In this document: positions 36,488 through 46,110 of the stretch, one piece after another
Layout: every line of letters starts with the position of its first letter
Numbering within the stretch: the stretch's first letter is position 1
Assembly (NCBI GenBank): GCA_023014335.1
Contig: JAECYW010000026.1
Span: 496,001-560,000, forward strand
DNA from: Galerina marginata
Lineage: Eukaryota > Basidiomycota > Agaricomycetes > Agaricales > Galerinaceae
DNA length: 64,000 bases
Direction of reading: 5' to 3'
Notes under the pieces: model-generated
The model's database searches: none
What the model saw: the letters and a program-made list of their open reading frames with translations, nothing else
Told to the model about the DNA's origin: nothing
Translations under genes and position numbers: made by a program

Positions 36488-37729
36488 ACCAAGTCGTTCC
36501 AGTTATCACATCCGTGTCCAAGTCTTAGGACTGTATGGACCTACCCAACGATCTGCGATGGAGGCTGAACTACAGTATTTCTTCACCTTTGACTGGACGT
36601 CCATTCAAGTTGCGTGCTGGCGACAGAAACAGTTTATCGACTTCAAGCGTGTCACTGTTCAAAGGGAGCCTTCCTACGGACAATCACCCTTGTTCTCGTT
36701 CTCTCATTCTCTACCCTCTCAAACCCGGAAGAGGGGAGGAGATACATTGTCGACTTGAAGAACCGCAAGGACCAAAAAGTAGGCGACTCCAGGTTTATAC
36801 AAGTGCGTTCAGTGAAAAGGCTGTCAGGTTGAAGTTCCAAGCTTGGACTGTCAGAGCACGTTGTGAAGACGTCGACTGACGTAGAATTGCGGACAATGTA
36901 AGCTACCTACGCGGTAATCGCACAGCGGTACATCGAGGCGTTGTATTTGTAAAGAAGTGTGTATTCCATGTCCCAAAACTTCGCATGCTTAGTACCTGGA
37001 TAGCCACCTAATTAGTACAAAATTGTAGTGTTAGTTTTTGGTAAAATGGCTGTTTCCGTAGGGGATGATACGATATATTCAAACGAGGAAGCATACCGTC
37101 GTTGATCTGCTGGTTGAGCGGGTGATGGTCGAGGAAAGCCAAGACAATCTAAATTTAGGTCCTACATCAATGATCGATGTTCACACACCTCCATCTCTCC
37201 CCTTGATTTTTCTTTCGATAGGGTCTCTGCCAACCCTCAACCACTTCCTCAGAATCCTCAGAATCCTCCTCCTTTTCATAGTAATTGCGTCATTACGATC
37301 GTCTTTAATCGATAATCGGTAAACCCACATTGGCCATTCCTTCTTCAAGTTCACCGCCGTGTCAATGCCTGTCTTGCGTACCTCCGACGTCAGACGAGGA
37401 TATCTGCTAAGCGTTGAGCTCCCTTCTTGTTGCGGCCTTCAATCACAACTTGGACAAGGCCAGTATCATTGAAATACCCCCAACGAAACGTACGATCGGA
37501 CTCTAAAAGGTACGCTCACAGACAATCCTCAGATTCTACATCGCTTTCTGATCATTGTCTCCTCGGTCCGAGACTTAGCTTGTAAGAATAAAGATTGCTA
37601 TGGAGTCTGGTCGTGCACCTGGATATATCGCGATATCTACGTGCTTCTTGATCGTCGTTTCTTTACTTTCTTTGAACCCACTCCCTTCATGCCCATCTTA
37701 GTCCGTCCTCGTCTTTTCCTGAGATGGTC

Positions 37730-37831
37730 ACGCTGTCGCAGTGCCTTGAATTCGATTTTCCTGGTGCACCAGGCCATATAATGCCTCAGCTTTACCCGTG
37801 AAAATCTTTCTTCTTTCAACCTCGACAGCGT
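37730..37831 (+). repeat. hairpin E20, class I
   Basis: Arms ACGCTGTCG / CGACAGCGT pair perfectly; the terminal G-C pair replaces C-G of other copies, a clean compensatory change. Confidence 0.78.
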
Positions 37832-38356
37832 CGCCTAAAGAAAAGACCGGCACTGCTTGACGTTTCACCTCCTATGTTTTTATTCACGACACGTACATTC
37901 GCAGAGTGACAGGGTCCCTCATGCGTTTTGCAGAGACTTTTTTATGCTAATTCCCCTATGCGAACTGTTACGGCCTTCGATTCCCACTGGACGTGGCAGC
38001 GTTGTGCTTGTGTTTGACCCCCTCTTTCTTCAGCTCTCCTTTGACGAACGAACTGATTCACACTTCACCCAGGTATTGAACTATTCTCTCTACGGTTCTG
38101 AGATGCACGATCGACCTCTGAACGGTACGCTCACATGCGATCCACCCTTCCAGTTCGCTTTCTTACTCTATTGTCCCATTATCTGCAGGAAGCACCAGCT
38201 CGCGCAAACACAAGCTGCTCAGACACGTCATCAATCATTAATCACCAGGCAGATCCCCAAACGCACCCTTATCCTCGTCCCTTTCCTTATATTCTTCATC
38301 TAACACTCTTCCTTCATTCCTAATTTGACTTGTCCTCGTCTTTCTTCTAGATGGAC

Positions 38357-38479
38357 ACGCTTGCCCGCTGCCTCAGGTCGATCTAACTTTTCTGGTGTAC
38401 CAGGCTAGAGCATGCCGGCCATGCCTCGACCCTGACCATGAAAATATATGACGATTGTCCAATCTGTGGCGGGCAGCGT
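38357..38479 (+). repeat. hairpin E21, class II
   Basis: Arms ACGCT(t)GCCC / GGGCAGCGT; followed by CGCCTGCAAGAGAAAAAAA, the A-rich tail typical of class II. Confidence 0.72.
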
Positions 38480-39083
38480 CGCCTGCAAGAGAAAAAAATG
38501 ACGGTCATCGTTTCGCTTTCCCGTTCCCGCTTTGGGACTACAAACTTTGGTGGTTCTGTGGCCTTTTCGGGCCTTTTGCAAGATGACTTTTGTTATGCCC
38601 TTGCCGAGCGCTCATCTACGTCCGCGTGATGAACATTATTCACCCTCAGCTTGCATGTAGGCGAATGATCTCTTTGCCAGGGCTACCATCAACAATCAGT
38701 ACCGCAGAACGCTTTGCTGCTACATGTACTCGAGGTCCCTGCTTCCCCTTCTCTCAAGTCTCGCTTTGAGTTCAACGACTTCTTTCACCTTTCGCCTTTC
38801 GACGTACGTTCCAAATAATCCAATTCCTTCCTTCAAGCTAGACTTACGCCTGCTCACTTGTATTATTTCCCCAGCAGGAGCAATTGCTAAATAGCCTTTT
38901 ACTCACTTTCGTAAGCCGTCTTTCGTTGTTAACTTTCACCCTACTATTTTATCACTTGACCACTTCCAGGCCACACGAGAAGGCTCTCTTCCCGAACAAC
39001 TTATTGCATCATCAAACCCTCAGCATCTGGGCTCCATCTCATCGAGCACGCGTTCCACGTCTTCTCTGGAATCGCACACTCAC

Positions 39084-39202
39084 CGCACCGCTGCCCCTGC
39101 GCTCCAATCCACATTTTCGGGAAAGCAAGGCCGCAGCATACCCGCACTGCGGCCTTGATCCACGAAAATTTTCGATGTGTCGCGCCATTGGGAAGCGGTG
39201 CG
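39084..39202 (+). repeat. hairpin E22, class III
   Basis: Arms CGCACCGCT / AGCGGTGCG plus CCC/GGG across one mismatch. Inner AAGGCCGCAG and CTGCGGCCTT form an extended 10 bp inverted repeat. Confidence 0.76.
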
Positions 39203-39430
39203 CCTGTGTCACTCTCATTCCACTTATCTCATACCACGTCTGAGTCTTGGGTACTGCATCCCCAACTGAACGAGGCTGTGACTTTATGTCGATCTGCTCC
39301 ACTAAAAGAGGCCTACAGCTTTCCACAGCCACTAAGGCCAGGCATTTCTTTCATCAGAGTTCTTCCAGCCTCGTGATTGGCTTCTCGATCCGCTGGTGGG
39401 TTCGACTCTAAACTGATTCGCCCCCTTAAA

Positions 39431-39801
39431 TATAAATAAAGGACCCTTCTTCAGCTTCTTTCTTACTCTCCAACAGCATGGCTTCTCTCGTGTGCAGCTG
39501 TGCGCCATATCCGACCTCGCTCGCCATAGGAATGAGGCTGGGGGAAAGCCGAGATTCCAAAGAGAAGTATCTGAGGCGATACTTTGCCATGCTAGGAAAC
39601 ATGAAGGTGTACCCCAGGGTTATAGCTCCAGGGAAGAACGGCGCTACGAAGGGCTTCTGCACGTCCTGCTCCCTACTTAAGCTAACCCTCACTCTGTTCT
39701 TACAAAAAATTGCTTCCCTCTTATCCACACCACCTGGGCTCTATCTAGACGCGTACCCAATCCACCTCTTCTCTGTAGCTGCAGACTCACCGCACCGTTG
39801 A
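39431..39801 (+). CDS. TATA-led small ORF, 107 aa, unknown
   Basis: TATAAATA at 39431-39438 is followed by a CT-rich leader and ATGGCT at 39478, then 107 codons. It begins MASLVCSCAPYPTSLAIG, with basic and cysteine-containing stretches (CTSCSLLK). No domain is recognised. The layout looks like a fungal promoter and start, but the copy in unit 7 (from 42350) has TAA at 42482-42484 where this one has TAC. A non-protein role or a pseudogene pair is quite possible. The segment is absent from units 1-5 and 8. Confidence 0.3.
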
Positions 39802-39906
39802 CCTGCTCCGATGCACCTTTTCTGGACTGCAATGCCACAGCATCTCCATGCCCATGCTGCGGCCTTGAACCATGAAAATTTGGCACATTGCATGACCAGC
39901 GGTGCA
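39791..39906 (+). repeat. hairpin E23, class III
   Basis: Short outer arms GCACCG / CGGTGC. Inner CTTTTCTGG faces CCATGAAAA. Overlaps the end of the small ORF in unit 6. Confidence 0.7.
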
Positions 39907-40380
39907 TCCAAGTCGTTCCAGTCATCATGCATCTCATCCCGTGTCCAATCTTAACATTGTAGGCACCAACCCAACGATCTGTCAGAGGTTGAGCTAAAGT
40001 ATCCATCCAAATTGCGTGATGGCGACAGAAACCGTTTATTTACCAATATTCAATAATAATAATGCACTTGATGCAATATATACATACAAGGAAGCATATA
40101 CCGGCGTTGAGTTGCTGGTTGAGCAAGTGATGGTGGAGGACATTCTAAATTTAGGTACCGCATGTTCAATTTCGCTCCCACAGCGCATCCAGCCACATCT
40201 CTGCTCTTGATTGATGGAATCTCTGCTATAGCTAACGAAGCAGACTTCTTGCTCGCTCCCTCAAAAACGACGAGAATCCTCCTCCTCCTCCTTTCCATCA
40301 TACTAAATGCGGCATGGCTATCGTCCTTAATCGATTAATTCCACATTGGCCGTTCCAGTGGACCTCGGAGTCGATGCTTG

Positions 40381-40782
40381 TAGGACCTGGGACACTCCCC
40401 TCAGACCCAGTCCGGGGAAAACCCCAAATTTTGCTCTCTCCACCGCCGGCACAGACCTCTTTCAACCGCAAATCCGGACCAGACCTGTACTATAAAAAGT
40501 AATTTTTCGAGGCCTGCGGCGCCTGGTTTGCTGCCCCATTCCACTCGTTTTCTGGGCATATACAGGAACTCTGAAAGTCCGCCCAAATTGGCCGCAGGGG
40601 GCCACCGTATCAAAAAAATTACCGGCCTGACGGCCGCCTGATGTCCCAGCCCCGCAAACCCGGACCAGATCTCGCGTTCTGCGCTCTCTGACCCGCACTA
40701 AACGGACCAGATTTTTGCGACTTTTAGGCCTCCACTCCGCAAAAATTCCGGACAGGGTCTTAGGGGAGTGTCCCAGGTCCTA
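40381..40782. mobile_element. 402 bp TIR element (MITE) with empty-site proof
   Basis: Ends are 35 bp inverted repeats beginning TAGGACCTGGGACACTCCCCT, with two mismatches inside. TGCTTG flanks both sides (6 bp; 7 bp if ATGCTTG is counted), while the paralogous unit 8 sequence near 43274 has a single GATGCTTGTC, that is, the empty site. There is no transposase frame. It is GC-richer than the array around it, so non-autonomous mobilisation after the unit 7/8 duplication is the natural reading. Superfamily uncertain. Confidence 0.88.
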
Positions 40783-41249
40783 TGCTTGTCTTTCGTACCT
40801 CCAACGAGATGTCTGCTGAGCGCCCTTCTTGTTGCGGCCTTCAATCACAAATGCATTCCCACTGGGACGATCTCGAGGCTGAGTTATGCTTTGTTCGACG
40901 CTCTCTTCACTCAGCTCTCCTTTGACGAACGAGCTGATTCACACGTTACTCAGGCAGGAGATCATTCTCTCTACGGTTCTGAGCTACACGACCATCGATA
41001 TCGATCGATCAACCTTTGAAGGGTACGTTCACATGCGAACATTCCTTTCAGTTCGCTTTCTTATAATGTTATCCCCCGTCATCTGCAGGAATCACCAACT
41101 TGGAAGAACACAAGCTGCTCCGACACGTCATCGACCACCTGATAAATCTCCAAACGAATCCTGATCGTCGTTTCTTTCATTATATGCATCATCAAACACC
41201 CTTCCTTCATACCTCATTCAACTTGTCCTCGTCTTTCCCCAAGCTGAAC

Positions 41250-41371
41250 ACGCTAGCCCGCTGGCTCAAACTGCCATGACTTTTTTGGTGGACGAGGCTA
41301 GAGCATGTGGACCATGCCTCGACCTTGACCCATGAAAATGTCTATGTACACTGTATTGCGGTGGGCAGCGT
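41250..41371 (+). repeat. hairpin E24, class II
   Basis: Arms ACGCT(a)GCCC / GGGCAGCGT: the bulged base is A instead of T while the paired bases are kept. Confidence 0.74.
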
Positions 41372-41953
41372 TGCCTGCAGGGAAAAAAACTGATGGACGT
41401 CGCTCCGCTTTCTCGGTCAGCTTTGGAATCACGTTGCCGCCACGCTTTTTGCACATTGACTTCGTTATGCCCTTTCCGAGCGCTCACCATGTCCTCATCC
41501 ATAGCTCTCCCTGCTTTTGCTCTGTCTGAACACTCTTTTTGCCCAGGGTGCGTGCAGGCGATGGATCTCTATGCTAAGGCTACCTTCAATGATGTAGGAC
41601 CACAGAACACTTTGCTTCCACGCAAGTACCGTGCCTTTCCTTCTATTAAGTCTCGCTTTGAGTTCCACGCTTTCTTTCACCTTTCGACGTACTTTCAATT
41701 CCTTCCTTCAACGCGCAAGCTAGACTTACGCCTACTCGCTTCTAATATTTCCCCAGCACGAGCAATTGCTAAATAGCCTTTTACTCACTTTCGCAAGCCG
41801 TCTTTCATTGTTACTCTTCACCCCGCTATTTTATCACTTGACCACACGAGAAGCTCTCTTGCCGAACAGCTTATTGCATCATCGAACCCCCAGCATCCGG
41901 GCTCTATCTCATCGAGCACGCGCCCCACGTCTTTTCTGGAATTGCACACTCAC

Positions 41954-42071
41954 CGCACCGCTGTCCCTGTGCTCCAATCCACATTTTCGGGAAAGCAAGG
42001 CCGCAGCATACCCGCACTGCGGCCTTGATCAACGAAAATTTTCGATGTGTCGCGCATTGGGAAGCAGTGCG
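41954..42071 (+). repeat. hairpin E25, class III
   Basis: Near-copy of E22. Arms CGCACCGCT / AGCAGTGCG carry one uncompensated mismatch. Confidence 0.7.
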
Positions 42072-42349
42072 TCTATGTCATTCCAGTTATCTCATACCAT
42101 GTCTGAGCCTTGGGTACTGCATCCCCAACTCAACGAGGCTGTGACGCTTTGTCAATCTGCTCCAGTAAAAGAGGCCTACAGCTTTCCACAGCCGCTAAGG
42201 CCAGGCATTTCTTTCATCAAAGTTCTTCCAGCCTAGAATTTGCCGTAATTTGCTTCTCGATCCGCTGGTGGGTTCAACTATAAACTGATTCGCCCCCTTC
42301 AATATAAATAAAGGCGCCTTCTTTAGCTTCTTTCTTACTCTCCAATAGC

Positions 42350-42484
42350 ATGGCTTCTCTCGTGTGCAGCTGTGCGCCATATCCGACCTCGCTCGCTATA
42401 GGAATAAGGCTGGGGGAAAGCCGAGATTCCAAAGAGAAGTGTTTGAGGCGATACTTTGCTATGCTAGGAAACATGAGGGTGTAA
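42350..42484 (+). pseudogene. copy of the TATA-led small ORF, with stop
   Basis: TATAAATA at 42303-42310 and ATGGCT at 42350 match the unit 6 ORF, but codon 45 is TAA. Sequence similarity continues past the stop to about 42600. Confidence 0.35.
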
Positions 42485-42662
42485 CCCAGGGTTATAGCTC
42501 AAGGGAAGAACGGCGAGACGAAGGGCTTCTGCACGTCCTGCTCCCTACTTAAGCTGACCTCCACTCTGTTCTTACAAAAAATTGCTTCCCTCCTACCCAC
42601 ACCACCTGGGCTCTATCTATACGCGCACCCAATCCACCTCCTCTCTGGAGCTGCAGACTCAC

Positions 42663-42778
42663 TGCACCGTTGACCTGCTCCGATCCACCTTTTCTGGACT
42701 GCAATGCCACAGCATCTCCATGCCCATGCTGCGGCCTTGAACCATGAAAATTTGGCACATTGCATGACCAGCGGTGCA
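42663..42778 (+). repeat. hairpin E26, class III
   Basis: Near-copy of E23, but the outer pair is TGCACCG / CGGTGCA, so a pair mismatched in E23 is matched here. Confidence 0.72.
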
Positions 42779-43739
42779 TCCAAGTCGTTCCAGTCATCAT
42801 GCATCACATCCCGTGTCCAAGTCTTAACATTGTAGGCACCAACCCAACGACCTGTGCGAGAGGCTGAGCTAATGTATCCATCCAAATTGCGTGCTGGCAG
42901 CGGAAACCGTTTATTTACCAGTACTCAATAATAATAGCGCAGATGCGATATATACATACGAGGGAGCATACATATCGGCGTTGAGTACTGAGTTGCTATA
43001 GCCTGTTGAGCGGGTGGTGAAGGAAGGCCGAGACATTCTAAATTTAGGTACCGCATCAATGATCGACGGATGTTCAATTTCGCTCCCACAGGGAATCCAG
43101 CCACACACCTCTGCTCTTCATTTTTCTTTCAATGGAATCTCTGCCAAGGAAGCAGACCTCTTGCTCGCTCCCTCAAAAACGACGAGATTTCTCCTCCTCC
43201 TCCTTTCCGTCATAGTAAATGTGGCATGGCGATCGTCCTTAATCGATTAATTCCACATTGGCACATTGGTCGATGCTTGTCTTTCGTGCCTCCAACGGGA
43301 TGTCTGCTGAGCGCCCTTCTTGTTGCGGCCTTCAGTTACAACTGAATTTCCACTGGGAAGATCTCGAGGCTGAGTTATGCTTTGTTCGACGCTCTCTTCA
43401 CTCAGCTCTCCTTTGACGAACGAGCTGATTCACACGTTACTCAGGCAGGAGATCATTCTCTCTACGGTTCTGAGATACACGACCATCGATATCGATCGAT
43501 CAACTTTTGAAAGGTACGCTCACATGCGAACATTCCTTTCAGTTCGCTTTCTTATAATATTTTCCCCGTCATCTGCAGGAACCACCAACTTGGAAGAACA
43601 AAAGCTGCTCCGCCACGTCATCGACCACCTGATAAATCTCCAAACGAATCCTGATCGTCGTTTCTTTCATTATATGCATTATCAAACACCCTTCCTTCAT
43701 ACCTAATTCAACTTGTCCTCGTCTTTCCCCGAGCTGAAC

Positions 43740-43861
43740 ACGCTGGCCCGCTGCCTCAAGCTGCCACGACTTTTCTGGTGGACGAGGCTAGAGCATGTGG
43801 ACCATGCCTCGACCTTGACCTATGAAAATGTCTATGTACACAGTATTGCGGTGGGCAGCGT
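43740..43861 (+). repeat. hairpin E27, class II
   Basis: Near-copy of E24. Arms ACGCT(g)GCCC / GGGCAGCGT: the bulge is now G and the stem is unchanged. Confidence 0.74.
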
Positions 43862-44449
43862 TGCCTGCAGGGAAAAAAACTGATGGACGTCGCTCCGCTT
43901 TCTCGGTCAGCTTTGGAATCACGTTGCCGCCGCGCTTTTTGCACATTGTCTTCGTTATGCCCTTTCCGAGCGCTCACCATGTTCTCATCCATTGCTCTCC
44001 CTGCTTTTGCTTTTTCTGAACGCCCTTTTTGCCCAGGGTGCGTGCAGGCGACGCTCAGGCCACCTTCAACGATGTAGCACCACAGAACACTCTGCTTCCA
44101 CACAAGTACCGTGCGTTTTCTTCTGTCAAGTCTCGCTGCGAGTCCTACGCTTTATTTCACCTTTCTACGTACGTTTCAATTTCTTCCTTCGATGACCAAC
44201 AAGCTAAATTCACGCGTTTCCCATGTCTAATATTTCCTCAGCGCGAGCAACTGTTAAAAGAAGCTTTCCCCTATTTCCGTAAGCCGTCTTTCGTTGTTCT
44301 TTTCACCCCTTTATCCTAAGTTTCACCTGAATGCTTCTAGCTCGCACAGAAAAATCCTTCTTTGAACGACTCCTCGGCTCGTCAAACCCCATCTGAGCTC
44401 TCTCTCATTGAACAAATGTTCTACCTCTTCTCTGGAAACGCCCAGTCAC

Positions 44450-44569
44450 CGCACCGCTGCCATACGCTTCGATCTACCTTTTCTGGTCGGCAAGGCCACA
44501 GTATGCCCCTGCCATGCCGCTTTGACCCACGAAAATATCCCAGACATGAATTCAATGGGCAGCGGTGCG
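44450..44569 (+). repeat. hairpin E28, class III
   Basis: The longest perfect outer stem, CGCACCGCTGCC / GGCAGCGGTGCG (12 bp). Inner TTTTC / GAAAA also present. Confidence 0.8.
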
Positions 44570-44679
44570 TCGAAGTCGTTCCAGATAACTTGCCCCGTGT
44601 CCTAGTGTTGGGGACTGCATGTACCACCAGCTTTGTCCCGATGAACCCGCATTCAAAGCCTTCTCTGGAGACTCACAGT

Positions 44680-44795
44680 CACCGCTCTTCCTCCGATCTA
44701 AATTTTCTGGTCAGTATGGCCACAACATGCGCATGCGCATGCCACGGCCTTGCCCCACGAAAATAACCCTGGACCGGGATTTGTGAATAGCGGTG
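44680..44795 (+). repeat. hairpin E29, class III
   Basis: Arms CACCGCT / AGCGGTG. The apical loop is ACATGCGCATGCGCATGC, itself self-complementary. Confidence 0.73.
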
Positions 44796-45370
44796 CATCC
44801 AAGTCGTCCCAGTTAACTCGTCTCGTTTAGGAGTCTTAGCGACTGCATCCACCAACTCTGCAAAGCTGTGGTGTTTTCGCGACCTGCTCTACTCTAGAAT
44901 CTGGGATAATGTCTTTTCTTCCACATGACTGACTGAATGAGACGGAATTCCGTCTGGGTTGTCTGCCGTTGATGGAGACCTTTAATTAAATTCACGCGCA
45001 GCGGTGCCGACAGCGCCGTCTGTCGAAGTATTCGTCTACGTTTTCGCCGAAGATGTTGTCAGTTTTCAGGTTAGTCCCAGTCCAGTCCTTATCGGAATTT
45101 TGGTATACAACTCAGGTTCTAACGTTTCAGCCGGCAGCACGCTTGTCATTTTGTTTCTTAGGGAGTTTCAAGAAAGCACACTTACCCTCTGTCAACACCC
45201 GGAATGGCTAGGCCTCAGGCCTTTCCTGTACGTGCGCCTCACGACGCTTGACCAAAAAGGAGGACACGCGGCACCGCTAATTCTGCGTGCTTTATCTTTA
45301 TTGGCAGCTCTGACCAGTTTACCGAAAGGTACGAAGACTTTATCCAGAACCCTGTCCAGTAGCGTTCTCA

Positions 45371-46110
45371 CCGGAGTATCGCCTTAAGGAGGATGAGAAA
45401 AGAAGCGACGATATTAACCGAAATAAGGGCGTCAGAACCTAAACGGAACGGAGCATGGATAGGTGGGTTATGATTTACCCAAGGAATGAGCCACTGATTT
45501 ATACCTCGGCAGTGAAGAAAGTAAACCTGGCTATAGAATTTTAGAAGAAACGGGAAAAGATGATTTATAGGCGGCATTAATTTGAAGGAAATGAAATACG
45601 AGCCATGCACTATCCAGAAAACGAAAGGACTCTCAGTTCGGTTTCAACTCTTGCGTGCGTCCGTTACATTGTCGATATTTTGTTTATACTCTAATAATAG
45701 AGATCGGAGTCTAGCTAAAAATATGCGTTGTTAATTCTGTCGAACTATGATTAGCCTGCCGTCCTGCGCTGCGGTTCTGCCTTCCTGTTGGAATCCACGT
45801 GCAAAGGGACGAATCTCCACTATGTTTAGGTTGCTTCACATCGGCACGGAATATCTCTATCTTCTGCTGTCCAGTTTTGACGTCATGAGGGTCATAGTTA
45901 AACGAAGTATGTCCGACCTTTGTTTCTAGTTGGCCAGGGACAGGCCGTGCATATTGCCCCGACGTTCACGACCCACCTTTGAGGGAACAGTCTCGACAAA
46001 TCTTCGGCGTGAAAACGTGTCTATTTCGATTTGCCTGCAAAGTAGAACGAGATAAAACGCTTCACTCGACCGCCGCGAAAGCGTGTCAGGTTCGTTCCCC
46101 ACAAACAAGC
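45371..46110. other. intergenic region before the AA9 gene
   Basis: No coding pattern is supported. The right part is presumably the promoter and leader of the AA9 gene. Confidence 0.4.

Larger units (their letters stand above)
34370..37098 (+). repeat. array unit 5 (hairpins E16-E19)
   Basis: 2.7 kb unit with a diverged head lacking the CTAAATTTAG palindrome. Hairpin order I, II, III, III. The intron-like donor context CTGAACGGTACGCTCACAT occurs near 35306. Confidence 0.66.
37099..40104 (+). repeat. array unit 6 (hairpins E20-E23)
   Basis: 3.0 kb unit. Head palindrome 37149-37158. Hairpin order I, II, III, III. The second half (38.9-40.05 kb) is nearly the same as 41.76-42.93 kb of unit 7, showing recent unit-scale duplication. 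Confidence 0.72.
40105..42979 (+). repeat. array unit 7 (hairpins E24-E26)
   Basis: 2.87 kb including the 402 bp TIR element. Head palindrome 40145-40154. The class I hairpin is lost, leaving order II, III, III. Very similar to unit 8 in its first half and to unit 6 in its second half. Confidence 0.74.
42980..45370 (+). repeat. array unit 8 (hairpins E27-E29)
   Basis: Last unit, 2.4 kb. Head palindrome 43038-43047. No class I hairpin. A donor context AAAGGTACGCTCACATG near 43512 and CTGCAG|GAACCACCAAC near 43579 outline an intron-like segment. The end (45004-45360) matches the end of unit 4. Confidence 0.7.

Noticed and set aside
40462..40698. ORFs inside the 402 bp TIR element as a transposase
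   Set aside because: Too short, no catalytic triad context, and arginine-rich only because the DNA is GC-rich.
19500..44800. Minus-strand ORFs in the array sharing FHGS(R/K)PR-like peptides
   Set aside because: The peptide is the reverse reading of the conserved hairpin strand ending ATGAAAAT. Frames and lengths differ between copies, and the covarying stems explain the conservation better than a protein does.
19500..44800. CRISPR-like reading of conserved repeats separated by variable segments
   Set aside because: Copies are irregularly spaced by hundreds of bases, the variable part lies inside each element, and the surroundings are clearly eukaryotic (introns, F-box, AA9).
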